From the NCBI GenBank assembly GCA_945874765.1, contig CAMCHQ010000015.1, forward strand, positions 1-49,398: DNA of 49,398 nucleotides, in the 5' to 3' direction. The translations under genes were made by a program, and so were the position numbers. The notes under the pieces were generated by a model that did no database searches, was not told the origin of the DNA, and worked only from the letters and a program-made list of their open reading frames with translations. Positions 36,011 to 42,952 of the stretch are shown here, piece after piece; positions within the stretch are counted from its first letter, which is position 1, and each line of letters starts with the position of its first letter. The DNA comes from an uncultured Clostridia bacterium (GTDB lineage Bacteria; Bacillota; Clostridia; Oscillospirales; Acutalibacteraceae).

Positions 36011-37285
36011 ATGAAAAAGATACCGTTTGTATCAAAAGAAAAGGTTGAGGAAATTGCGGCAAAGTACCCTACACCTTTTCATCTTTATGATGAGAAAGGC
36101 ATAAGAGAAAATGTTAAAAATCTCAAAAAAGCATTTTCTTGGAATAAAGGATATAAAGAATATTTTGCGGTAAAGGCTACACCTAATCCGTTTTTAATTA
36201 ATATTCTTCGTGAATACGGATGCGGTTGTGACTGCTCGTCTAAAACAGAACTTATGATGGCTAAAACAGTCGGCGCTGTAGGTGATGATATTATGTTCTC
36301 GTCAAACGATACTCCGCTTGATGAGTTCAGATATTGCAATCAACTCGGCGGTATTATCAATCTTGACGATATTACTCATATTGAAGCTGTTGAAAAGGCT
36401 TGCGGTAAATTGCCTAAAAAAATCAGTTGCCGTTATAATCCGGGCGGAGTTTTCAAAATTTCCAATGATATTATGGATAATCCCGGCGACGCTAAATACG
36501 GTATGACTACCGAGCAAATTTACGAGGCGTTCAGAATTCTTAAGGAAAAGGGTGTTGAGGAGTTCGGTATTCATTCATTCCTTTGCTCAAACACTGTCAC
36601 AAACGAGTATTATCCTATGCTTGCAAAGCTTCTTTTTGAGCTTGCGGCTGACCTTAAGGCTAAACTTGGCGTTCATATTACTTTTATCAACCTTTCGGGC
36701 GGTATCGGTATTCCTTACAGACCCGACCAAGAGCCGAATGATATTTTTGTTATCGGTGAGGGTGTAAGAAAGGCATATGAGGAAGTTCTTGTTCCTGCCA
36801 GTATGGACGATGTGTCAATTTATACGGAACTCGGCAGATATATGCTCGGTCCTTACGGCGGACTTATCACAAAAGCTATTAACCAAAAGCATACACATAA
36901 GGAATATATCGGTGTTGACGCTTGTGCGGTTAATCTTATGCGCCCGGCTATTTACGGCGCTTATCATCATATTACTGTTTTGGGTAAGGAAAACGAGCCT
37001 TGCGACCATAAGTATGACGTAACCGGTTCTCTTTGTGAAAACTGTGATAAATTTGCAATTGACCGTATGCTTCCTGAAGTTGAAATGGGCGATTATCTCT
37101 TTATTCACGATGCGGGCGCTCACGGATTTTCTATGGGTTATAACTATAACGGTAAGCTTAAAAGTGCCGAAGTCCTTTTAAATCAGGACGGAACATTTAA
37201 GCTTATAAGAAGAGCAGAAACTCCTAAGGACTATTTTGCTACGTTTGACTGCTTCGACTTTTATGATGAACTTATAAAAGAATAA
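36011..37285 (+). CDS. lysA: Diaminopimelate decarboxylase-like PLP enzyme
   Basis: The 424-residue protein belongs to the fold-III PLP decarboxylases. The PLP lysine is in 'YFAVKATPNP' (about residue 55), the phosphate-binding Gly-rich loop in 'NLSGGIGIPY', and the C-terminal partner motif in 'LCENCDKFA' (Cys of CESxD type) with 'HDAGAHGFSMGYNYN'. Meso-diaminopimelate decarboxylation to lysine is the likely reaction; related enzymes act on carboxynorspermidine or ornithine, so the symbol is tentative. It follows engB and ends at a strong terminator. Confidence 0.82.
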   Translation: MKKIPFVSKEKVEEIAAKYPTPFHLYDEKGIRENVKNLKKAFSWNKGYKEYFAVKATPNPFLINILREYGCGCDCSSKTELMMAKTVGAVGDDIMFSSNDTPLDEFRYCNQLGGIINLDDITHIEAVEKACGKLPKKISCRYNPGGVFKISNDIMDNPGDAKYGMTTEQIYEAFRILKEKGVEEFGIHSFLCSNTVTNEYYPMLAKLLFELAADLKAKLGVHITFINLSGGIGIPYRPDQEPNDIFVIGEGVRKAYEEVLVPASMDDVSIYTELGRYMLGPYGGLITKAINQKHTHKEYIGVDACAVNLMRPAIYGAYHHITVLGKENEPCDHKYDVTGSLCENCDKFAIDRMLPEVEMGDYLFIHDAGAHGFSMGYNYNGKLKSAEVLLNQDGTFKLIRRAETPKDYFATFDCFDFYDELIKE

Positions 37286-37298
37286 TCTCTTATTTTTA

Positions 37299-37326
37299 AA
37301 ATCTCCGATTATTTCGGAGATTTTTC
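37299..37326 (+). terminator. Terminator after the lysA-like gene
   Basis: AAATCTCCGA pairs with TCGGAGATTT around a 5-base loop, followed by T-rich sequence. Confidence 0.88.
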
Positions 37327-37355
37327 TTTACTTTCACGATTTAGTGTGTTACAAT
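37327..37355 (+). promoter_or_regulatory. Promoter of the yerC operon
   Basis: TTTACT (37327-37332), a 17-base spacer and TACAAT (37350-37355). Confidence 0.55.
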
Positions 37356-37400
37356 ATGATTGCTTTAAATTATGAGTGAAATGTCGAAAGGGCAGATAAT

Positions 37401-37724
37401 ATGAATAATAAATTAAAAGACGATAATATTGATTTTCTTTTCAGAGCTATTCTTGAACTTGAAACGGTTGAGGATTGCTATGACTTTTTTGAAGATTTGT
37501 GTACCGTTCAGGAGCTTAAAACAATCAGCCAAAGAATTGTTGTTGCAAAAATGCTTTCTGAAAAATGCGTTTATACAGATATTGTCAATGCAACCGGTGC
37601 GTCAACCGCTACCATAAGCCGTGTTAACCGTTCTCTTCAGTACGGCTGTGACGGCTATGATAAGATTTTTGAAAAAATCAAGCTTGAAGACGAAAGTAAA
37701 GCGGAAGAAAATGAGCAGTTATAA
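37401..37724 (+). CDS. YerC/YecD family TrpR-like regulator
   Basis: The 107-residue protein has the TrpR-like helix-turn-helix: 'CTVQELKTISQRIVVAKML' then 'YTDIVNATGASTATISRVNR', the family's very conserved recognition helix. Firmicutes members (YerC) are small DNA-binding proteins whose target genes are unknown to me; they lack the full tryptophan pocket of E. coli TrpR. AAAGGGCAG is the likely ribosome site. Its last 14 bases overlap the methyltransferase gene. Confidence 0.88.
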   Translation: MNNKLKDDNIDFLFRAILELETVEDCYDFFEDLCTVQELKTISQRIVVAKMLSEKCVYTDIVNATGASTATISRVNRSLQYGCDGYDKIFEKIKLEDESKAEENEQL

Positions 37725-38442
37725 TACATTTGCTAAATTCTATGATGAATTAACCGAAAATGTAGAATATAAAGAAAGAGTTGATTATATCTCGTCTTTC
37801 TTTAAAAATTATTGTACCAAATGTAATACGGTTCTTGATTTAGCTTGCGGAACAGGTTCTGTAAGCAAATATTTAGCTGATTTGGGATACAACGTTATCG
37901 GTATTGATTTGTCTGATGAAATGCTGACGGTGGCTTCCTCAAAGCAAATAAACGGCGCAACATTCATAAAAGGTGATATGTCCTGCTTTGAACTTCCTTA
38001 TAATGTTGACGCCTGCGTTTGTTCGCTTGACAGTATCAATCATTTAAAAGATATCGAGGAAGTGAAAAAATGCTTTGACTGCGTTTATAATTCTTTAAAT
38101 GACGGCGGAGTATTTGTATTTGACGTTAATACCGTTTATAAGCATAAAGAGGTTTTAGGCGACAATACGTTTGTTTTTGACGAGGATTACTTTTTTCTTT
38201 CGTGGGATAATGAATATTTAGGTGATAATACAGTCAGAATTTTGCTTGATTTCTTTGTATTCAACGGTAAAAATTATGACAGATTCAGTGAAGAATTTAA
38301 CGAAAAAGCATATACTGCAGAAGAACTTAAAAATGTACTCAATAAATTTCATATTATAGGAATTTATGATGAAATGACGCTTGATAATGTTAAAGACGAC
38401 AGCGAAAGAATTTATTTTGTTTTAAAAAAAGGTGATAATTAA
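37711..38442 (+). CDS. Class I SAM-dependent methyltransferase
   Basis: The 243-residue protein begins 'MSSYNTFAKFYDELTENVEY' and has the SAM-binding motif I 'VLDLACGTGSVSKYLA' (about residues 40-55), then 'VIGIDLSDEML' and 'DACVCSLDSINHL'. This matches the small YjjV/UbiE-like methyltransferases that often precede hslO in Clostridia; substrate unknown. The start is the ATG overlapping the yerC end; farther upstream in-frame starts lie within yerC. hslO begins directly after the stop. Confidence 0.88.
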   Translation: MSSYNTFAKFYDELTENVEYKERVDYISSFFKNYCTKCNTVLDLACGTGSVSKYLADLGYNVIGIDLSDEMLTVASSKQINGATFIKGDMSCFELPYNVDACVCSLDSINHLKDIEEVKKCFDCVYNSLNDGGVFVFDVNTVYKHKEVLGDNTFVFDEDYFFLSWDNEYLGDNTVRILLDFFVFNGKNYDRFSEEFNEKAYTAEELKNVLNKFHIIGIYDEMTLDNVKDDSERIYFVLKKGDN

Positions 38443-39324
38443 ATGGGAAAAATAGTAAGATATATTACAACAGACGGCAGTGCATTTGTTATTGCGGGTG
38501 ACACTACCGATATGGTAAGCAAGGCTGAAAATATTCACAAAACTTCTGCCGTTACTACTGCTGCACTCGGACGTCTTATGACTGCCGCTTCAATGATGGG
38601 CGTAATGCTTAAAGGCGAGGATGACAGCGTAACATTAAGGCTTAACGGCGGCGGTCCTGCCGGTGTTGTTCTTGCGGTATCCGACAGTCACGGTAATGCA
38701 AGGGGATATGTTGAAAATCCTGTTGTTGAAATTCCGCTTAATGATAAGGGAAAGCTCGATGTAAAAGGCGCAGTAGGCACTCATGGCTTTTTGTATGTAA
38801 TGAAAGATATGGGGCTTAAAGAACCGTATGTCGGAAATACACAGATAGTAAGCGGTGAAATTGCCGAAGATATTACAAATTACTTTGCCGTATCGGAGCA
38901 AACGCCTACGGTTTGTGCGCTCGGCGTACTTGTTAATCCGGATTTATCCGTTGCAAATGCTGGCGGTTTTATGATTCAGCTTTTACCGGGCTGTCCGGAA
39001 GAAATAATTTCTAAAATCGAAGCGTCAATCAAGGATATTGATTCTGTTACAACCATGCTTTCAAACGGTATGACTCCTGACGATATTGCCAAAAGAGCAA
39101 TGAGAGGAATCGAGATTGAAAAGCTTGATGAAAGCGAAACAGAATATAGATGTAACTGTTCGAGGGAAAAGGTTGAAAATGCGCTTATTTCTACCGGCAG
39201 AGAGTCTTTGCAGCAAATGGTTGACGATAATGAAGATGTAAATGTAGAGTGTCATTTTTGTGATAAAAACTATAAATTTACACCTGATGAAATCAAGAAA
39301 TTACTTGAGCAAACAAGCAAATAA
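38443..39324 (+). CDS. hslO: Redox-regulated chaperone Hsp33
   Basis: Hsp33 is a holdase switched on by oxidative unfolding of its zinc centre. The 293-residue protein has the N-terminal substrate domain ('GRLMTAASMMGVMLKGE', 'GNARGYVENP') and the C-terminal redox switch with CxC in 'YRCNCSREK' and CxxC in 'VECHFCDKNYKF'. All four zinc cysteines are present. It is the last gene of the yerC-methyltransferase-hslO operon; the tRNA promoter follows at once. Confidence 0.96.
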   Translation: MGKIVRYITTDGSAFVIAGDTTDMVSKAENIHKTSAVTTAALGRLMTAASMMGVMLKGEDDSVTLRLNGGGPAGVVLAVSDSHGNARGYVENPVVEIPLNDKGKLDVKGAVGTHGFLYVMKDMGLKEPYVGNTQIVSGEIAEDITNYFAVSEQTPTVCALGVLVNPDLSVANAGGFMIQLLPGCPEEIISKIEASIKDIDSVTTMLSNGMTPDDIAKRAMRGIEIEKLDESETEYRCNCSREKVENALISTGRESLQQMVDDNEDVNVECHFCDKNYKFTPDEIKKLLEQTSK

Positions 39325-39352
39325 AAAAGTTTAAAAAAGTTGAAAAAAAGTA

Positions 39353-39381
39353 TTGACTTTTTTATTGACTTATAGTATTAT
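39353..39381 (+). promoter_or_regulatory. Promoter of the tRNA cluster
   Basis: TTGACT (39353-39358), a 17-base spacer and TATTAT (39376-39381). A second TTGACT at 39365-39370 is too close to serve the same -10. Confidence 0.75.
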
Positions 39382-39412
39382 ATAACACGTTGCAAGTGCG
39401 GCGAACACACGT

Positions 39413-39488
39413 GGGAGCATAGCTCAGCTGGGAGAGCATCTGCCTTACAAGCAGAGGGTCACAGGTTCGAGCCCTGTTGTTCCCACCA
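39413..39488 (+). tRNA. tRNA-Val (TAC)
   Basis: Acceptor GGGAGCA pairs with TGTTCCC; the anticodon loop CTTACAA gives TAC; GGTTCGAGCC forms the T-arm; CCA is encoded. First of a four-gene transcript. Confidence 0.96.
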
Positions 39489-39493
39489 CAAAT

Positions 39494-39570
39494 GGCCCGG
39501 TAGTTCAGTTGGTTAGAACGCTAGCCTGTCACGCTAGAGGTCGACGGTTCGAACCCGTTCCGGGTCGCCA
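39494..39570 (+). tRNA. tRNA-Asp (GTC)
   Basis: Acceptor GGCCCGG pairs with CCGGGTC; the anticodon arm CTAGC-CTGTCAC-GCTAG gives GTC; discriminator G and an encoded CCA, as expected for Asp. Confidence 0.96.
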
Positions 39571-39575
39571 TTTGT

Positions 39576-39651
39576 GCTTCTGTAGCTCAGTCGGTAGAGC
39601 AGGGGACTGAAAATCCCCGTGTCGATGGTTCGATTCCGTCCGGAAGCACCA
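39576..39651 (+). tRNA. tRNA-Phe (GAA)
   Basis: Acceptor GCTTCTG pairs with CGGAAGC with one G-U pair; the anticodon loop ACTGAAAAT region reads GAA; discriminator A and encoded CCA. Confidence 0.95.
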
Positions 39652-39656
39652 CATTT

Positions 39657-39732
39657 GCGGATGTAGCTCACCCGGTAGAGCGCAACCTTGCCAAGGTTGA
39701 GGTAGCGAGTTCGAGCCTCGTCATCCGCTCCA
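39657..39732 (+). tRNA. tRNA-Gly (GCC)
   Basis: Acceptor GCGGATG pairs with CATCCGC; the anticodon arm CAACC-TTGCCAA-GGTTG gives GCC; discriminator T and encoded CCA. Last gene before an intrinsic terminator. Confidence 0.95.
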
Positions 39733-39735
39733 ATT

Positions 39736-39762
39736 AAAAAGGCTTCTTATTGAAGCCTTTTG
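39736..39762 (+). terminator. Terminator after the four-tRNA cluster
   Basis: AAAAGGCTTC pairs with GAAGCCTTTT around a 5-base loop. Confidence 0.85.
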
Positions 39763-39768
39763 TCATAT

Positions 39769-39843
39769 GGCACCATAGCCAAGTGGTAAGGCAGAGCTCT
39801 GCAAAAGCTTTATGCCCCAGTTCAAATCTGGGTGGTGCCTCCA
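39769..39843 (+). tRNA. tRNA-Cys (GCA)
   Basis: Acceptor GGCACCA pairs with TGGTGCC; the anticodon loop CTGCAAA gives GCA; discriminator T and encoded CCA. It lies behind a terminator and only six bases after it, with no separate promoter visible. Confidence 0.95.
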
Positions 39844-39844
39844 T

Positions 39845-39877
39845 AATCCTGATTGCATATTTGCGGTCAGGATTTTT
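39845..39877 (+). terminator. Terminator after tRNA-Cys
   Basis: AATCCTGA pairs with TCAGGATT around a 14-base loop, followed by a T-run. Confidence 0.8.
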
Positions 39878-39901
39878 CTTTATATATTTTGTTCTTTTTA
39901 A

Positions 39902-39930
39902 TTGCTTTTTTATTCTAAAGAATATATAAT
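39902..39930 (+). promoter_or_regulatory. Promoter and candidate ArsR operator
   Basis: TTGCTT (39902-39907), a 17-base spacer and TATAAT (39925-39930). The spacer contains the perfect palindrome TATTCT-AA-AGAATA (39911-39924), well placed for autorepression by the ArsR-type product. Confidence 0.6.
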
Positions 39931-39962
39931 ATATCCAAATCAATTTTATTTGAGGTGTAATT

Positions 39963-40325
39963 ATGGCAGTAAATGATAACTGCAATTGTAATATAACTGA
40001 TGAAGAACTTATTGAAGATATCAATTCTTCAATGCTCAGTTCTTCCCAAATTGACAAAATATCGGCACTGTTTAAAGTTCTCGGTGACCCTACAAGGGCA
40101 AAAATCGTTCTTGCGCTTGATAATAGGGAAGTTTGCGTATGCACTTTGGCAGACGCTTTGGGAATGACAAAATCCGCCGTTTCTCACCAACTTGCAATTT
40201 TGAAAGCCAATAATATTGTTAAGTCACGTCGTGACGGCAAGCAGGTTTATTACAGTTTTGATGATGAGCATATAACCGATATTATAGAAATTGCGCAGGC
40301 TCATATTAAACATCAACACGATTAA
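39963..40325 (+). CDS. ArsR/SmtB family metalloregulator
   Basis: The 120-residue winged-helix protein has the recognition region 'MTKSAVSHQLAILKANNIV' and wing 'RRDGKQVYYSFDDEHI'. A CVC motif ('REVCVCTLADAL') in the metal-sensing helix, N-terminal 'NCNCN' cysteines and C-terminal His residues ('AHIKHQHD') suggest a CadC/ArsR-type sensor of soft or divalent metals. Proteins of this family leave the DNA when metal binds. No transporter or arsenical gene follows, so its regulon is elsewhere or it mainly controls itself. Confidence 0.9.
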   Translation: MAVNDNCNCNITDEELIEDINSSMLSSSQIDKISALFKVLGDPTRAKIVLALDNREVCVCTLADALGMTKSAVSHQLAILKANNIVKSRRDGKQVYYSFDDEHITDIIEIAQAHIKHQHD

Positions 40326-40330
40326 TTTCT

Positions 40331-40352
40331 AAGGCTGTCTTTTGGCAGTCTT
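40331..40352. terminator. Hairpin between arsR and the converging 54-residue ORF
   Basis: AAGGCTG (40331-40337) pairs with CAGTCTT (40346-40352) with one G-U pair; an ATTTTAT tail follows on the plus strand. The minus-strand ORF's stop codon lies in its 3' arm. Confidence 0.5.
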
Positions 40353-40515
40353 ATTTTATATTTTTAATCGTTTTTATACTTGTTACGTCACCGTATGTAT
40401 TTTTGAAACCTATTTCTATATTTTCTATTATTTTTTCATTTTGATAAAAAGTAGTGTCCATAATCAGTAATTCACTGTTTTCGTATAGGTCTTCGACATT
40501 AATTAGCTCTAACAT
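40351..40515 (-). CDS. Unrecognised 54-residue protein
   Basis: I do not recognise this protein. It begins 'MLELINVEDLYENSELLIMD' and ends 'VTSIKTIKNIK'; it is acidic at the start, basic at the end and has no membrane helix or Cys motif. AAGGGGAA at a suitable distance before the ATG supports translation. It is the only open frame in the arsR-endonuclease gap and converges on arsR. It might be a remnant of a larger gene. Confidence 0.5.
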   Translation of the reverse strand: MLELINVEDLYENSELLIMDTTFYQNEKIIENIEIGFKNTYGDVTSIKTIKNIK

Positions 40516-40616
40516 AAAAAATTCCCCTTATTTTAATCTTTGTTCACATTATATATAATTTAATTTGAAAATTATGTCGAAAACAGTCATAAAATAAAAT
40601 TATTTTGGAGAAAATT

Positions 40617-41555
40617 ATGTTTAAAAAATTAACAAATGTTTTAACGGTATTGCTTGTTACTTTACTTTTGCTGTCGGGCTGTTCTTCAAACGGTAACAAT
40701 TTCTTTAATGACCTTGACGTTACCGCACAAACCACAAGTGCCGATACATATTATGATTTAAACACCGTTCCGCCGTACAGTGACTCTCCTTATGTTGAAA
40801 TAAATAATAACGTTCCTCAATTTACGGAAAGTGAAAAAACTTCAACAACATCTTTTGAAGAGTACGGAAAGCTTGATTCTCTCGGCAGATGCACTTATGC
40901 CGTTTCCTGCATAGGTTCTGATTTAATGCCGACGACCGAACGTGGAGCAATCGGTTCTGTTAAACCGACAGGCTGGCATATATCCAAATATGATTTTGTT
41001 GACGGAAAATATTTGTATAACCGTTGCCATTTAATCGGTTATCAGCTTACGGGTGAAAATGCAAATGTTAATAATCTGATTACAGGCACAAGATATCTTA
41101 ATGTTGACGGTATGCTTCTTTTTGAAAACAGAGTTGCCGATTATATTGAACTTACTAATAATCACGTCTATTATGAGGTGACGCCGATATTTGACGGAAA
41201 TAATCTCGTTGCAAACGGTGTTCATATGCAGGCGTATTCAATTGAAGATAAGGGCGTTGGAGTAAGTTTTAACGTCTATTGCTATAACGTGCAGCCCGGT
41301 GTCAAAATCGATTATGCTACCGGCGATAATGAAGTTGACGAAAACGCACCATCTTCCTATACAACCGCAACTTCTACAACAGTTGATTCAACCGAAGTTA
41401 AAACGTATATAGTTAATGTAAAATCAAAAAAATTTCATAATCCGGATTGCGACGGGGCAAAAAAGATGAATGCCGCCAACAAAAAGCAATATAAAGGCAC
41501 ACGTCAAAGTTTAATATCAAACGGATATTCGCCTTGCCAAAAATGTAATCCTTAA
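40617..41555 (+). CDS. Lipoprotein DNA/RNA non-specific endonuclease
   Basis: The 312-residue protein has a lipoprotein signal peptide ('LLLLSGCSSN', lipobox Cys) and a nuclease domain of the EndA-like NUC family with 'NRCHLIGYQLTG' (catalytic His in the place of the DRGH motif) and 'NLITGTRYLN' (metal-binding Asn). After a Thr/Ser linker there is a C-terminal Ada-type Cys/His module, 'KKFHNPDCD' to 'PCQKCNP'. It should be a surface-anchored nuclease for nutrient DNA or DNA uptake. The ATG is chosen behind TTGGAG. An IS element has split its terminator. Confidence 0.85.
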   Translation: MFKKLTNVLTVLLVTLLLLSGCSSNGNNFFNDLDVTAQTTSADTYYDLNTVPPYSDSPYVEINNNVPQFTESEKTSTTSFEEYGKLDSLGRCTYAVSCIGSDLMPTTERGAIGSVKPTGWHISKYDFVDGKYLYNRCHLIGYQLTGENANVNNLITGTRYLNVDGMLLFENRVADYIELTNNHVYYEVTPIFDGNNLVANGVHMQAYSIEDKGVGVSFNVYCYNVQPGVKIDYATGDNEVDENAPSSYTTATSTTVDSTEVKTYIVNVKSKKFHNPDCDGAKKMNAANKKQYKGTRQSLISNGYSPCQKCNP

Positions 41556-41581
41556 AAAATTAAAGCCGACTGCATATTTTT

Positions 41582-41971
41582 ATGGGTAAAACAGGAAGAA
41601 AAAACAAGGTTTATAGTGCAGAATTTAAAATAGGTGTTATAATGGATATGCGAGAACACCATTTAAATTATCATGAAACAGTACGAAAATATTGGGGAAT
41701 AGAAGAATCTAATAATGGAGATTCAAAAAGAAATATTGTTCAAAGGTGGGAACGCATATATTTGGAAGAAGGAGCCGAAGGTCTGATGAAAGAAAGACGA
41801 GGCAGGGCTTGTTCCGCCGGCGGAACAAGGAAAGGAAGACCACCTAAATTAGATAAAAAGGTTGAAGAAGATTTAATCGCCGAAAACCAACGCTTACGAA
41901 TGGAGATAGAATACTTAAAAAAACTCGATGCCTTAGTTCAGAAAAGATTGCAAGAAGAAGAGAAAAAGTAG
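41582..41971 (+). CDS. IS3-family transposase OrfA
   Basis: The 129-residue protein has the helix-turn-helix start 'YSAEFKIGVIMDMREH', 'YHETVRKYWGI' and 'NIVQRWERIYLEEGAEGL', a basic 'KGRPPKL' segment and a C-terminal leucine-rich coiled coil ('ENQRLRMEIEYLKKLDAL'). It binds the IS ends and oligomerises. No ribosome site is visible upstream of the ATG. A seven-A run at 41917-41923 in frame A-AAA-AAA is a likely -1 frameshift site for making the OrfAB fusion. Confidence 0.88.
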   Translation: MGKTGRKNKVYSAEFKIGVIMDMREHHLNYHETVRKYWGIEESNNGDSKRNIVQRWERIYLEEGAEGLMKERRGRACSAGGTRKGRPPKLDKKVEEDLIAENQRLRMEIEYLKKLDALVQKRLQEEEKK

Positions 41972-42015
41972 CAATAGTCAATGAATTAAGGCAAAAATAT
42001 CCGTTAAATGAACTA

Positions 42016-42813
42016 TTGCAACTGTCAGGCTTGGCTCATAGCACATTCTACTATTATTTAAATAATTTAGATACAGATAAGTATGAGCGTGAAAAGCAAG
42101 AAATACAAAATATCTACAATGCCAATAAATGCAGATATGGATACCGTAGAATAACTATTGCTATGCGTAACAAAGGTTATGTAATTAACCATAAAACCGT
42201 ACAAAAACTAATGAAACAACTTGGTTTGAAAGGTAAACAGCACAAAAATGATAAATACCATTCCTACAAAGGAACGGTTGGAAAGGTTGCAGAAAATCTG
42301 TTGAAAAGAGATTTTTATGCAGAAAAACCTTTTGAGAAATTAACAACCGATGTTACGCAATTTAATGTCTGTGATAGCAAAGTATATCTTTCTCCTGTAT
42401 TAGATTTATTTAACAACGAGGTTGTATCTTATTCCATTTCAACGAGCCCTAATTTAGAGCAAATCAGAGAAATGTTAAACGGGTTATTTGAGAAACTCCC
42501 TGCTGATGCAAAACCGATATTTCATTCAGACCAAGGCTGGCAGTACCAGCATGCCGAATACCAAAGGTTGCTCAGTGAGCATAACATTACACAAAGTATG
42601 TCCCGCAAGGGTAACTGTATGGATAATGGTGCTATGGAAAACTTTTTTGGCAGACTTAAAGTTGAAATGTTCTACGGTGAAAAATTCGAAAGCGTTAACG
42701 CTTTCATTGATGAATTAAAGAAATACATTCATTACTACAACAATGAGAGAATATCTCTAAAATTAAAAGGAATGAGCCCGGTACAATACCGAACTCATTC
42801 GCAAACAATCTAA
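42016..42813 (+). CDS. IS3-family transposase OrfB (DDE integrase domain)
   Basis: The 265 residues contain the HTH_21 region ('CRYGYRRITIAMRNKGY') and the rve catalytic core with the DDE triad: Asp in 'KLTTDVTQF', Asp in 'FHSDQGWQYQ', Glu in 'NGAMENFFGRLKVE'. The end 'NNERISLKLKGMSPVQYR' is typical. No good start is present; the frame stays open upstream to 41917, so the natural product is probably a frameshifted OrfAB fusion and the start given is only a TTG. The catalytic core looks intact. Confidence 0.88.
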   Translation: MQLSGLAHSTFYYYLNNLDTDKYEREKQEIQNIYNANKCRYGYRRITIAMRNKGYVINHKTVQKLMKQLGLKGKQHKNDKYHSYKGTVGKVAENLLKRDFYAEKPFEKLTTDVTQFNVCDSKVYLSPVLDLFNNEVVSYSISTSPNLEQIREMLNGLFEKLPADAKPIFHSDQGWQYQHAEYQRLLSEHNITQSMSRKGNCMDNGAMENFFGRLKVEMFYGEKFESVNAFIDELKKYIHYYNNERISLKLKGMSPVQYRTHSQTI

Positions 42814-42823
42814 TATTAAATTT

Positions 42824-42848
42824 TGTCTAAACTTTGGGGTTCACTTCA
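42824..42848 (-). repeat. Right terminal inverted repeat of the IS
   Basis: Read inward from the right end, the 25 bases start TGAAGTGAACCCCAAAG and end TTTAGACA, like IS150-group ends. The matching left copy was not found. Confidence 0.65.
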
Positions 42849-42952
42849 TTTTTTGCAGTCGGTTTTTTGGTACATAAAATTGTACTTTGAAAAATAATTC
42901 TTGACAAGCTATGTATTTTTATCGATTTGTATGTTATTATTAAAATACAAAT

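Larger units (their letters stand above)
41575..42853 (+). mobile_element. IS3-family element, IS150-like, left end apparently missing
   Basis: The element encodes OrfA and OrfB of an IS3-type transposase. A 25-base IS150-like right terminal repeat is present (42824-42848), but no matching copy precedes orfA, whose ATG lies eight bases from the terminator arm. Exact borders are therefore uncertain; the range given is the space between the terminator arms. No target-site duplication can be defined. Confidence 0.8.
41562..42868 (+). terminator. Endonuclease terminator, arms separated by an IS element
   Basis: Seven bases after the endonuclease stop, AAAGCCGACTGCA (41562-41574) is the left arm; TGCAGTCGG plus a T6 run (42854-42868) is the right arm. 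Brought together they form a standard stem of at least 9 bases with a T-tail; the IS occupies what would be the loop. Confidence 0.7.

Noticed and set aside
39734-40144. A 136-codon minus-strand open frame across tRNA-Cys and the arsR start
   Set aside because: Its end ('PPRFELGHKAFAELCLTTW') is the well-known false translation of the tRNA-Cys complement, and it lies over real genes.
40544-40735. A 63-codon minus-strand frame opposite the endonuclease signal peptide
   Set aside because: No ribosome site, and it overlaps a well-supported lipoprotein gene start.
41565-42862. GCCGACTGCA/TGCAGTCGG as the terminal inverted repeats of the IS
   Set aside because: A different, IS150-like terminal repeat is present just inside on the right; the T6 tail and the distance from the endonuclease stop fit a terminator better.
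42901-42935. TTGACA at 42901 as the cas9 promoter
   Set aside because: No acceptable -10 occurs 16-18 bases downstream, and the tracrRNA terminator and gene lie between it and cas9.
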